Source: Haliotis asinina (Eukaryota > Mollusca > Gastropoda > Lepetellida > Haliotidae). From it: 64,000 bases of DNA. The DNA lies in contig NC_090283.1 of assembly GCF_037392515.1 (NCBI RefSeq), positions 15,809,501 to 15,873,500 on the forward strand, written 5' to 3'. A program made the translations under genes and the position numbers. The notes under the pieces were generated by a model that ran no database searches, was not told the origin of the DNA, and saw only the letters and a program-made list of their open reading frames with translations. Shown here one piece after another: positions 44,694-56,442 of this stretch (position 1 is the stretch's first letter; the number at the start of each line of letters is the position of its first letter).

Positions 44694-47600
44694 ATGAGGA
44701 GGATTACGGCCAGAAACGTGTTGTTCGCTGTTTTCTGTACTTTTCTACAAGGTATGTATTATATTTAATCATCTATAGTAGGTCCCTGTATGTTTAGCAT
44801 TTAGGCCAGAATCAGCGGCAAATTAGACAAGCAAGAGTGAGTGAGTGGGGTTTTACGCCGCTTTTGTCAATATTCCAGCAATATCACGGCAGGGATGCCA
44901 GAAATGAGTTTTACACATTGTACCCATGTTGAGAATCGAACCCGTGCCCTAGGCGTGACGATCGAATGCTTTACCCACTTGACTACCCCACTGCCTGAAT
45001 GTAAACAATAGGAATATTCCATGAATATGCAATTGAAACATATGATGACTAACACAGTAATGAAAAACACTACTGGTAAACACATATAAGATGATCCACG
45101 ACCTGTCAAATGACCCCAATTTGCATACTTGGGAACGCCCCACAGAACGATCCACTTGAAACAAGAGGGAGACAGGTTGTCTGATAAATATCGAGAAGTT
45201 CATTTTCCCCGTGCATTTCACGCATGAATTGTTATAGCAGGTGTAAAACAGTAGCGAGACAGGTGTTAATCAGTAGCGGTGTTGATTTCATGTCACGGTT
45301 AGCATGTATTGCACGTGCATAATCGTCAAGCTACCTGTAGCAGCCAAGTGTACTCGCCCAATTCGTTGTACCGCCTCTCTTGTCACAAATGCGTTTAGTG
45401 CACAGGATCATCTAATATGTGTCTAGCAGTAACCGAATAACGTCACATCATGCATTCTTATTCGAAATTAGCGCTGTCACAATTTTTCAACTCAGTTAAG
45501 TCAAACATGCCTCTTGACGGATGCAGTGGTAATTAGAAACAAGTCTAAAGAAATGTGCCTTCGTTGTCATTCTCGATTGAAATATGTTTTTATTCTTTAT
45601 GTGGATTTAGTTCATGACGAAGTTGGAAGTCATGAACTTTGTTAAATTAATGCTGTTTTGTTTTTATACCAGTTTTATCTCTCTATACCGCTGAAAATAC
45701 GTTTCAGTCAAAGACTCAGAAAGCCTTTTAATCAATATACTTTCTGAGAAGCTGCAAATTCTTACCTGATACCAACATTCTGATGTTCGCAGGCTTTTGC
45801 GTTTTTTCAGCCTGTTGAATCTGCTTCGTTGGATAATAAAAAAAATCCCTGTTGTTTGCGTTCATTTTTTAATTATTTTAATGGCAGTATCGTCATTTGT
45901 TTTTTATCACCTGGTCAGTGTGTGACAATGAAAAATGGAAGATAGACAAAGACAGAGAAACATTTGGGATTGGACACGTTTTGTTATTTTTATCTTAGCA
46001 TAGCACTCATCCAGAAATACATACATACAACCCACTCCCCTTTTATGAAGAAAATATCGATTGTAAACAGCGTTAATGTGTCACAGGAAGCGTACTGGAG
46101 TGTCTTTTCCTCCTTACACATCAATTCATTGATAGTACGTGTCATAACAAAGGTGTCATATTCATTACTGACTATGCGTTCGATACTTCAATAAAATTTG
46201 GTATAGACTGGTATAGGTCCTTTGTTTCATCAATACATGACAAATGTTCGCAAACGCGATACAAGTGAAAGTTAGAGGTCTGTTGATACTGTTTATACTC
46301 AGCCGACTGGCAATCTCATTTATGGAGCTCATGAATGATGTTTCTTTAAATGATTCATTAGAAATAACGTTTCATTTCTTGCTGCGTCTTGAAGCTCTGG
46401 ACATTGGGCACTAAGTCTAACAGGTCTGATAAGGAAGAAGGCTGTCCAAGTTTCAACACAATAGATATATTTTCGGGTGACGATCCCCTCTCTGAAAATG
46501 AATGCTAGATCGATCATATTTTTCTTGATTGGATATATGAGTTTTGGAATTCACTGGCTACCGAATTTGTTTGTCCCCGTTCTTCTATTGACATAATGGG
46601 CAAATCTTCGTAAACTGAAATTTTTACATTCGTGGGTGCGTGCCTGAGGTGGCAATATGATGAAGAAAGAAAAACAGACATTTATATCCAAGCCCCCTGC
46701 CCCCATAGTCTTTTCTCAGGATTATAAGGTCTTCATCCTTCTTATAAGTTGTCTTGTAGTGATGCATTGTGTCTATCTTACGGAAAACTATACATATTTT
46801 TGAAAAACAAAATTACGTATTGATATCAAGGATCCAGTAATTGTTATACACAACATTACGATTACCACCGTTCGCACGCATGCACGCACGCACGCACGCA
46901 AATGCGTAAAATGGCATCTTATCCAGATTCATATCAATACACGATATGCTAGTTTGGATGTGGACGTTCAAATTGTTATCATTGTCTCTGATCGAGTTGC
47001 TTTCTGTTTGATGATGAATTTCAATTTGTTACCAAAATGTGCTTTAGGTGCAATCAAGGCGGAGAACATTATGGTGGGAAAGCCCAGTGTAGTCAGCATA
47101 ACCTACTGGAACGCTGACTATGCTAACGATGGAAACAACAATCCGGGATCTATACCAGCTAGGACATGGCCCAGCGTCAATCCCTACTGGCAGGGAGATC
47201 TACAGGGATACTTCACCATTCACAACATCTCAGTTACGAGTGACGTCTCTTATAGTTTTGGTGAGTCGGCATGCACTTTATGTAACATAGAATCTTAAAT
47301 ACTGTGAAACCGTTTGAGAATTATCCTGAAGACTAGTCTTCAGTCAATGGTTCAGGGAGTGTAAATTTTGCTTAGATATAGATACAGTTGTTCATACTTC
47401 GGTAGCTTGATAATGGACTAAGCGGTGGGGTAGCTTAGCGTTAAGCTTATCACGCTTAAGAACCGGGTTCTATTTTCCACATGGGAACAATGTGTTAAGC
47501 CCACTTCTGGTGTCCCCGGAAGTGAAAAGCTGATAATGCTGAAATATTGCTAAAAGCGGCGTAAAACTCCACTCACTCGGTTATAACGGTCGTCGTCGCC

Positions 47601-50325
47601 AGTACAGACGCTGATCCAAACAATTGCTGACTTATAGGTAACATTTTATAATATACTAGCCACACCATGAACCTGTTCACACAGAAAATGCATTCAGAAT
47701 TGGAATGTAACACGCCAAAGACGAAGTGATGTAGACATTATATAAGCTGATCACAAAAAAATGTCAAAGTAACAGGGACAATATCCGTAACGATGACGTC
47801 AGAAGTTCAAAATCGAACAAGGGTCACTCGACGAAATCACAAAGTCAAGAAAGGGTATGACCACCGTATGCAGTTGACGTTGTGTCAAACTGGGTCTTTT
47901 AGCAGGGCGTCGTGGTCGACTCCAAAGCAGCTTTGGGATGGAAACTGCGCGGTCATGGAATGGTCTAGGACGTGGTCCACCCATGAAGGTCCAGGGTAGA
48001 ATAGGCCTTCAGCAACCCATTCTTGGCATAAAAAGTCGACTCGGCTTGTCGTAAGAGCCAACTAACGGGATCGGGTGGTCAGGCTCGCTGAATTGGTTGG
48101 TACATGTCATCGGTTCCCAGCTGATCGGTGCACATGTTCTTGATCACTGGATTATCTGGTCCAGACTCGAATATTTACAGACAGCTGGAACATTGCTGAG
48201 TGAAGCGTAAAACAAAATTCACCCAACTCAATAGGACGTGGTCACTGCCGACTGGAACCTGTGCCTGAGATGAGTCACCCTAATCCAACTGCCATGTCTT
48301 TGCGTCGTTACTTGAGGGCGTGGGTAGTCAGCAAAGTCAGTGCTGTTTTGATAACGCTTGGCATATTGGATATTGGATATTGGATATTGTGTTGGAATGG
48401 CATTGGAAATGTGCTGCCACCTGTTGTTGGTTCATTCGTGCTCGAACCGTTCCAGTGGATTCTTGGCTTTGAGCCGATGTTAATCTTGGCATGATGTGTG
48501 ACTTCTCATGTGAATTTGTGAACGTTTGAATGACAGTTGCACGGACTGCACACAACATAAATACACCTGTATTTATGTATAAAGACACTGCGTGCTTTTA
48601 TTCATATTTTCGGTGTGCACAATTTCCTTATGTGGCAGGTATATATAGGGTGTCGATGATGAACCAATAGATTTCTTCTTTTTGAACTATGACACTATAT
48701 TGTTATCATCAAATACAAGATTCCTAGTGGCATATTTAGATGTGTTGAGAAACGTCTTGCCTTGACTCAAACAGGAAGTCAGCTTGGGAGCGCATATGTG
48801 GAGGTGCACGCCGATGGCTACAGTGGTTGTCCGGACAACACCTTCATCTGCGGCCAGTGTCCAGAAGTAGTCGGCAAAGGAGAAACCTTCACGTTTAATT
48901 GTTACCACCCACGACCAGTCAGATTCGTGAGGGTCTGGAGAAACCTCACTGGAGAATTAGTTGTTTCAGAGGTTGTAGTGAAAGGGACTCCAGCAACATC
49001 AAGTGGTAATATATGTTTGACTGGCAGCACTAAATGTTTAGAACTAATCTTTTTTTTCTATTGCACGTAGATCCAAGTAGGCTTCATGTCCTAATGCTCT
49101 CTAATAAGGTGATCTACCTTCTGTTGTTGGCGATGTATGGCCCGTTCTGTTATATTGTATTTCCTTTAATAGTTAAGATATTTTAGTTGTTCGTACTAAT
49201 TTTGCAATAAAATCTGTGATATTCTAATTATTTTACTGTCCTTTGTCCTTTTTTATAATTTACATGTACATGGTGAATTTAAACTTGTTTTAGTCTTAAC
49301 ATGGCTGTACTCTTGTCGATGTGACTGCAAACGTTACCTCACTCACTGTTGTGGTGGTCATTGATCTGTCCTCTCCAGAGTATGTAACTACCTATCAACC
49401 TGTTGTTCTCACTTTCAATCATCGCACATCAGTTTGTAGTGTGATCATTCAGCTTCATTGTGGATAATCTTCAACCATGAAAACTTGACAAAAGGACCAA
49501 TAAAACAATTTCTTCCTTTGATGGAATGACTTTTGAAAAAAAATCTGAATAAAAGGAAACATGTTCATTTAGAAGTTGTTTGTGTGCTGACACAAGCCAC
49601 CCCACTCAAGCCACCAAGCTAAACAATACTATTACATAATAATGTGATGCATTTGGTCCCCATGGAACTTAGTAAACTATCCATCGAGGCTACCTCTGGA
49701 ATGTCATTCCAGATCTGAACATGCATTTTTATCACAAAAATATATTTTCCTTCAAGTTACTCCATATTTTGAGTAACATATTTCATTTCAGTAAAATAGA
49801 TGTATGATGTTTGAACTTCCTGTACGACTGTATTGAAACTGAACATTATGCTGGACAAATTTCAGTTATGTCCTATGTGTTCAATTTGTGCTCAGTGTGT
49901 TCACGTAATCACGTTTAACTATTTGTGTTTTGTTTAGTATGCTGTGTTCCCATATAAATGTCTTAATACAATGTAAATTATATAACTACATGATGTCACT
50001 TGTTGTCATTCATATTTTCTAATGTCTTATGTGATTAAAGTGATGTTCAACTGAGTATTCTTAATGACACTGTTTACTTTCAGTGACAGTGTATAGTAAG
50101 GAGCTCAACATCAAAGTGTCAACACCAATGACGTCACTCGCTGTTACTTCTGCCGCTGATTGCAGCACCCGGTGTTACGCAAACACGTCCTGTCAGGGTT
50201 TCAGTTACCACCCAACAGCTGGCTTCAACTGTCTCCTAGCAACAAACCCGGAAGATTCAGGAGCAGATGTCGGATGGTCCAAGTACACCCTCGATAGATG
50301 TTCAAGTTACGACAGCTGTGAATGA
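44694..50325 (+). CDS. Secreted fucolectin-like (FTP) + PAN/apple protein, copy C
   Basis: Four exons: 44694-44751, 47048-47260, 48775-49005 and 50084-50325. Introns are GT/AG and all phase 1. The total is 744 nt (247 residues). Exon 1 encodes the signal peptide MRRITARNVLFAVFCTFLQ. Exons 2-3 encode the FTP domain: 'YWNADYANDG', 'NPYWQGDLQGYFTIHNISVT', 'FICGQCPEVVGKGETFTFNC', 'VWRNLTGELVVSEVVVKG'. Exon 4 encodes the PAN/apple domain: 'CSTRCYANTSCQGFSYHP', 'LDRC', ending DSCE. It lacks the acidic tail of copy A. The best-preserved copy: no stops, good splice sites, and AATAAA at 50524. As in copy A, the arginine-bearing fucose loop is not recognisable. Intron 2 carries a Tc1 relic with a SINE inside it. 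Paralogue of copies A and D by tandem duplication. Confidence 0.85.
44836..44996 (-). repeat. tRNA-derived SINE, type 2 (near complete)
   Basis: Inverted. It reads 'ggcagtggggtagtcaagtg' (A box), 'gggttcgattctc' (B box), 'catgggtacaatgtg', 'ggcatccctgccgtgatatt', 'gctggaatattgac', 'agcggcgtaaaaccccactc', 'actcactc'. It lies in intron 1 of copy C. Confidence 0.85.
44997..47047. other. Intron 1 of copy C; no further recognised feature
   Basis: Contains a short CACG run (46873-46900). Frames on both strands look like background. No additional FTP or PAN exon was found. Confidence 0.45.
47421..47580 (+). repeat. tRNA-derived SINE, type 2 (near complete)
   Basis: 'gcggtggggtagcttagcgt' (A box), 'aaccgggttctattttcc' (B-box region), 'acatgggaacaatgtg', 'cttctggtgtccccg', 'gctgaaatattgct', 'aaaagcggcgtaaaactcca', 'ctcactcg'. 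It lies in intron 2 of copy C. Confidence 0.85.
47750..48560 (-). mobile_element. Tc1-type transposon relic, split by a SINE
   Basis: On the - strand, 'MPRLTSAQSQESTGTVRARM' and 'NQQQVAAHFQCHSNTISNIQ' (about 48510-48390) are the N-terminal HTH of a Tc1 transposase. 'TDFADYPRPQVTT' and 'GSWIRVTHLRHRFQSAVTT' follow (about 48340-48240). Beyond the SINE, 'SIPKLLWSRPRRPAKRPSLT' (about 47950-47880) is the second HTH. The catalytic part is lost. A 7-bp run (ATATTGG, 48363-48390) interrupts the first segment. It is inactive, in intron 2 of copy C. Confidence 0.75.
47984..48225 (+). repeat. SINE-like repeat, type 1, inserted in the Tc1 relic
   Basis: 'gaaggtccagggtagaatag', 'taacgggatcgggtggtcag', 'tgatcactggattatctggt', 'gctggaacattgctgagtga'. 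Transposase sequence flanks it on both sides. Confidence 0.88.
49090..49350 (+). repeat. Type-3 interspersed repeat (3' two thirds)
   Basis: 'ggtgatctaccttctgttgt', 'ctgtgatattctaattattt', 'actgtcctttgtcc', 'catggctgtactcttgtcga', 'acctcactcactg'. It lies in intron 3 of copy C. 49351-50083 holds nothing else that I can name. Confidence 0.8.
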
Positions 50326-52158
50326 TTCCTGACAGAGCACCTGCTTGTTCTTTCGACATTCCATTCTCATATACAGTTATTACGTTCTGTGCATAGGTTA
50401 CTACTGTATATATTGTGACAAATATTTTCGCATATCATTTTAAGTGCATATTTAGCAGCAGACAGGCATTCTTAGTCTCCAGTATATCATTATCCTAATG
50501 TAATATTTCAAATAAGAGAGATTAATAAAAAATATCTTCGGGGATCGAAAATCCAAACGGAACATCACCATGGATTTCATTCCATTTTACTCTAATTTTT
50601 CATAAGGAATTATTATGATAATGTGATGTTTTTTCACGTTGACGAAATAATGCTGTGAAATGTGGCACTCTGAACGATTCATATTCGTCAGGAATTAGAG
50701 AGACAGACATGGTCATCTCCGACAAGAGACCACGATTTTTAAATTTGACCGAAAGCAATATGGTGAAGAATTGTCATCAACCTTACAATATTTTGAACAG
50801 AAAGGTTGATGGAACAGGTCTAGGAACAGCAGTCTTGTCCAAGTACATACTTTGATACCCTGAATATGGTCCAGGTGTTTTACGATCAGTGAATATGCTG
50901 TCTCTGGAAACCCATGTTAATGCAAGTGTATGTTATCTGTTTAATAGCAAGATATCAATTGTAAAATAATACCGATAGCGAAAGGTAGTGAGGCAACGAT
51001 AACACTGATAATATTTCATACTCACATGCATCTTCACATTTTAGTGATTTGGTTTGTTGTTAAAAACCAGTAAAGTACCTGTTCTGAAAACTGGAGGCGT
51101 CTAGTTGAACTATCCTCAGACGCTTTGGGGGATTGGTGTTCAGTCAAGTATATAAAAGATAAAACAAATGACCGACTTACAAAAAAGCCTCTTTCTCTGT
51201 GATTTTATTACTTTTTTGGCCATTTGTATTACAGTGTAGAATGAACAGGATAGTAATCTATTTTCTTTGAGGAGATAAAAAAATAAAATAGCACCTGCAT
51301 CATTCGATGTTAATGTCAGTGGTATGCATATAGGGATAATTGTACTGTGTTTGACAAAGTGGGTCCGCATACAGGCGGTTACAGAGACGCAAAATTAGTT
51401 ACATTGGCGACCAGTCAAACTAATGTTACATAGTACGTTGCATTAGAATCTGATGTTTTAAATGTACTTCACTGCATTTGCAGTAATGGGCAATTCTGTG
51501 CTATATGTAGACAAAAAGAGTTCGCAATGAATAATACATTGTTATTATACATAGATTAAGAAGTGTAATGTTATGATAAATATACCATGAACACAGTTGA
51601 CATATGCTTACATGTAGTACTGGCACATCTCTTGCTAGGAGCCCTCTGTGTGTCTTCTAGAAATTGAAGATAATAAGACAATGTCATTTATGTATAGAGT
51701 CTTTAGACATTTGTATAAACTGACATTCTGTTATTTCCAACTTTGCATAATTTTTCTATACAGAAGCATTACCTTTGATCATCAGTAATTGAATACCTTT
51801 TGCACATTATTCTGATTCAGTAACTGATATTTGATAGATTCAGTTATAACATGCATTCTATTATTGAAAGTGTAAATATACGAGATTGAATATAACAACC
51901 TGTTGGCAAAGCTGTTAGTGATCTTGAACTTTCAATATCTGATGACATGCTTGCATCAAGATCCTGAGTGTCAGCTTTATCAAAGTATGTCCCACATGAA
52001 GACAAATTCAACATGCTCTTCACAAACATACATGGTAATAATTACCAGCATTTACTATAGATGAATTATGTGATTCTGATGCTGTATCTACCATTTTCTT
52101 AGGTAAAAATCAATTTGGCACTTTCCAATGAGAGAATGATAACATGTTTTGTACTTAC
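50326..52158. other. Spacer between copy C and the Myb/SANT gene
   Basis: AATAAA at 50524 suits the end of copy C. On the - strand, frames at 51844-52029 ('SSDIESSRSLTALPTG') could be a later exon of the Myb/SANT-like gene, but no splice pattern in the right phase was found. Otherwise nothing was recognised. Confidence 0.35.
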
Positions 52159-53432
52159 TGTCAATAAAACCACTTTCACCTCCACCAGGAATGCCATCTA
52201 TTTGACAAGCAGGTATTAGATAGATGACCTGAAATAACATTTGAAGGTAATGAATAGGTTTGAAATGTTAGCACTTCGGTGATATTATAAATATTTGAAG
52301 ATGCTATAATTCTCAAACACTCTTTTCGCACCATAAACATGTATAAAAGATTCTCATTACCTTAGACTCCAAATCTGAGAGTGGAGTTGGAGCAGACACC
52401 CCTCCTGTTTTCTTCATCTCCATTTTTGTTGTTTGTGCCTTTTTCCTTATTTGACACTTGCATTTATAAACTAAAATGTCACTTTCATGCACAATGTATA
52501 TGCACATGTACATGAAAAAACTTAACATTTTTCAAGTTCAAATGTAGATCTTGATGGTTTCAAAATGACTGAATTTTATGTATGTACAGAACTCAGGTGC
52601 TTGTGTTTCATGAAAAATGCAATGTATAAAATATTGCTGATGGCTGCTACATAATGTGTAGCTCTTTGGGATGTAATTTATTTTGGTGATGGTATTGCGT
52701 AAAGGTATTAACATGAAACTGTGAGCGTGTTTCCATAAATAAGATTTGTCTGAAATTCCTACCTCTGTATTTATAAGGAAATCTGAATATCACATTTTTC
52801 AGATTAATACTTATAACAATGAAAATGAAAAATGATTTCTCAGCACTGGTTACATTAAATGCTACCTAGCATTTCAGTATTATTCATGTCTATTCTGTAT
52901 TCAGTGATGCTTTGACCAAAAACATTACATTCCTGTACAATTCTTACGTTTTACATATATCATTGTTTAACCTACTTCATTTCGTTCCACTTCTTCCTGA
53001 CATCCGCCCCGCTTCGCCTTGTCGAGCTGACGGCAGTGACTCTTTAAAAACGTACACATGGCGGTGTAAACTGATGGAAAAATGGCAACATAGTAGTAAT
53101 GAATATTGTTTTACGCTGTTCAATTAAAGGTGAATACCTGCTTTCGGGAATAATATATCCAACTTTTCAGAAGGAATACGACCAGTGTATAGAATGGTAT
53201 TCAGAAATGTTCTCGTAACGATTATAAACTGTACATGTGCATATTGTGATTGTTCTTATAATTGGACTTACGTTTCGGCTATGTTCTCCCAAATGTCAAC
53301 CTTTCGCTTGCTCGTCACAGTTGGGGAGAAAGGTGCGAACAAAACATCATAATTGCGTGTCACTTCATCCGTCAACACGGACAGCTCTTGTTCAGTAAAA
53401 TTACTGCGGCGCACTCTCTTCTCTGTTGTCAT
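52159..53432 (-). CDS. Myb/SANT-like DNA-binding protein (NAIF1/Harbinger-associated type), 3' end not resolved
   Basis: Four exons join in frame: 53432-53272, 53041-52976, 52481-52361 and 52228-52159, in phases 2, 2, 0 and 1, with donors GTAAGT, GTAGGT, GTAATG and GTAAGT. Exon 1 starts at ATG 53432 and reads 'RVRRSNFTEQELSVLTDEVT' and 'FSPTVTSKRKVDIWENIAE', helices 1-2 of a Myb/SANT-like domain. Exon 2 supplies helix 3: 'SSTRRSGADVRKKWNEM'. Exon 3 has a basic linker and 'TGGVSAPTPLSDLESK'. Exon 4 reads 'IPACQIDGIPGGGESGFID'. This order is typical of NAIF1-like proteins and the Myb-like second protein of Harbinger transposons, which bind DNA in the nucleus. No Harbinger transposase was seen nearby. 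The exon 3 acceptor (GAAAG at 52482) is the least certain junction. Confidence 0.65.
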
Positions 53433-53517
53433 TTTGACAAGTTGCAACAATGTGTCGTCTGCCGATACAACAAGGGACGTAACTCTGAAGCGTGACTCAG
53501 TTGTTTTATTACCTCAA

Positions 53518-53700
53518 GAGCTGAAGAGTTCGATCTTAGCTAAGATCGCGATCTTAAATCCATGCTGTCTTACAATCGAGCTAAGATCGTGTTTGTGCAA
53601 GTGGATTAGGGCAATTGTGTGGTGATTGTAAAGTTGATTGTAGGGGCCTAAGATTGATTGTAACTAAGATTGCTCTGTGCAAGCGGGCCCTGGGAGGTAC
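53518..53700. mobile_element. Harbinger-type MITE-like end with AAGATCG motifs
   Basis: The palindrome 'ttagctaagatcgcgatctt' (about 53535), repeated 'ctaagat[ct]g' and 'gattgta' words, and an end reading (inverted) GGGCCCGCTTGCACAGAGCA resemble the termini of Harbinger/ISL2EU-type MITEs. It lies directly upstream of the Myb/SANT-like gene. The other terminus was not identified. Confidence 0.4.
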
Positions 53701-54579
53701 TACAAAGTACCACAAATATGTAAGCTTTTCTGAACCTGGGGGGTAGAGTCGGTTTTTGTAAAGTTATAAAAAGGGATCTTAAATTGCATATCAAGTTACA
53801 AGAAGCGATTCTTTTCCAGGATACTCAGTTAATGTAGGAAACTAGGCCGTTGTTGCAGTGAGATGTATATAACAATCAATCATTGTCCTTATTGCCATAA
53901 ACGTTGCTAAGTAGTGATTACTATTGAACTAGTAAATATATTTACAAACTGCGTTAATTTGAGAATAAACGTGTTACATCCCACCTGTTTGTTGTTGTTG
54001 TCTGGTTTTGTTTACACCCGTTAGTTTTCTTATCTCCGGATAAGCACTGTATTAGTTTCAACTTGAAATCAGTACGTAACTGTATTCGACGCAGTGATAA
54101 CGTTGAAATTAGGGAATGATGAGGACTGACTCATTTTGTGAGGAACACGCATATCCGATGTTTAAATATTTTTGGTGGTTTATAAATATGTCATTTCGAA
54201 AAATAAGACATATATTTATTGATGTCCAACTGTTTGGTCTAACTGTTCGGTCAAACATCTGCCTGTTTTCAATATCATTTTTCAAATTGGTAGTTAAAAT
54301 GATGGTATACAAATCTTTTTGATTTATTACAAAGACAATTGAGGTTATCACATCATTTAACATAACAAGTCATCTTACTCGGAGAAAAAAAATGGATGAC
54401 AAAAACTCTTCACCCAGACACACGCGGTAGCATTTGAGCATGACGACATGCCTGCCTCACAAATGGGAAAATGCAATGCTTCAGGAGGTACTGCTTCCGA
54501 AAACAATCCCATAACTTCAATGTTAATATAGCTCTTCAGCTTTCCTCATCGTAGAATGTACGTTGGTTTGAATGGCTAA
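53701..54579. other. No recognised feature
   Basis: AT-rich. Frames on both strands at 54109-54363 are low-information Phe/Ile/Lys/Asn-rich background. Confidence 0.45.
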
Positions 54580-54800
54580 ACGTCAGTACAATCGCCAGTG
54601 GCTGAAGGCAAGTGTAAATCCAGCTACATCCAGACCATGGTCCGAGTATGGTGATCTACTTTCTGTTATTGGCAATCTATAGTCCATTTATAAAGTATTG
54701 CCCTATATACTGTCCTTTTGGTGACAGGCCTTATGATATATACATAACCTTTATGATCCTCAAATTTGTTCTGGTCACGATATGGCTGTATTAAAACATA
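54580..54800 (+). repeat. Type-3 interspersed repeat (worn)
   Basis: 'caatcgccagtggctgaagg', 'gtaaatccagctacatccag', 'gagtatggtgatctactttc', 'ttattggcaatctatagtcc', 'tggtcacgatatggctgta'. The tail is lost. Confidence 0.75.
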
Positions 54801-54877
54801 ATACTCACAGCGTTACCAGGTATCAAACACGCAACAATAACCACTACGATTTCTACTGTTTCTCATATATATACTAT

Positions 54878-55142
54878 CCGTGAAGGGTATAGGATAGGCC
54901 TTAAGCAACCCATTCTTGCCACAAAAGGTGACTATGCTTGTCGTAAGAGGCGACTAACGGGATCGGGTGGTCAGGCTTGCTGAATTGGTTGACACAATCA
55001 TATCATCGGTCCCAATTGCGCAGATCGATGTTCATGTTGTTGATCACTGGATTGTCTGGACCAGACTCGATTATTTCCAGACCGCCGCCATATAGCTGGA
55101 ATATTGCTGACTGCGGCGTAAAACTAAACTCACTTACTCACC
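54878..55142 (+). repeat. SINE-like repeat, type 1 (near full length)
   Basis: 'ccgtgaagggtataggatag', 'ctatgcttgtcgtaagaggc', 'actaacgggatcgggtggtc', 'gatcactggattgtctggac', 'gactgcggcgtaaaactaaa', 'ctcacttactcaccc'. Close to consensus. Confidence 0.92.
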
Positions 55143-56442
55143 CACTACACATATACTTCAATATAACATTAAATGCATTATGACATGTTACTGTCAACGT
55201 GAAGATAAGTAATTAAAGTATGGAGTCAGTATTTGACATCAGGGAGCTGAATAGATGCATACATTGCCCGAAATATCTGCCTCGATGCTATGTCATCGTT
55301 ATGGCTCTACAACGAAATGAGGGTTGGCGATGATATTGACTTCTGTCATAGTACACAAACAGTAGTAGCCTCGATCAAATGCTCGCTCCAACACAGGAAA
55401 TCATGTGATATAAGCAACAAAATGTTTTGTTGATTTCATAACAAATACAAAAGTGTTTGGACTTGGGAGTTTCTGTGTTCCACGCATCCTCTTTCGTTAA
55501 GTCTTTTTAGCTAGTACATACAGACAGGGAGAAAGCTGCAATATGATAATAACAATCACATTTCTGTGAGCTAGTACCACTTCACCGCAGTGCATATATA
55601 CTTCCAAACGCATGATGGTGTCTGTACTGACTCAAGTTATCTCTTGACCAAGCTGTGTACGTATAGATTCTCAGAACAATCACTGATTGTTGTTTAGAAT
55701 CTAAGGCTTTAGACCTGTTTCATACTAATTGCAAGTAACATATCTCGTCTTCGGTGTAGTTTGTTCATCTCAATATATATTAAACATATATACGAATTTG
55801 TGAATATGGGTTAGTAGCAAGTGCGCTTGCGAATTTTCATTACTCTTCTGTGTGGATCTGTTGTAAGTCTAACAAGATGCAACGAATTCAAGAAAACCGT
55901 CAGATTAGTTCTAAAATGGGAATTTGCAAAGTTAAGCAAACTACCGTCATAGGGACTGCGTATAGGAATATATAAGTTCATTTTTAACAGTAGATCATTA
56001 TGCGCAACATATGCGACTCCAGAAGGGGTTGCGGGGGTTTGCAAATTTGAAAGTTTATAAAACGACTATCGAGAATCTGGTGTAGATAACATGTGCAAAC
56101 AGCACACGCCACATGGCAAACTACCCGAAAATGCCGACTAGTGTCCAAATCTCACCGAGTCCATCATATTATTATCGTCGCTTTTGTATTTTTGTATGAT
56201 CAGACATTAAAACCATGATTCTCCTTAAGAGATTCCGCCGCTCGGTATCTTAGCAACAAACACAAGAAATAAACATATATAAGTCAATACTTATGAAATG
56301 AAGTAACTGTATATATCAAAGTGTGTATTCGTTCACTGAAATTGATCTTGGGTTTGTTTACATCATGCATTTCTTGAACTCGTATATACACGATCCATCA
56401 GTATCTAATCAATGCCCATGCACACAGCCATTTGGAATCACG
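55143..56442. other. Spacer before copy D; no recognised feature
   Basis: No repeat or exon that I can name was seen. It should contain the copy D promoter, but no clear core element stands out. Confidence 0.4.
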
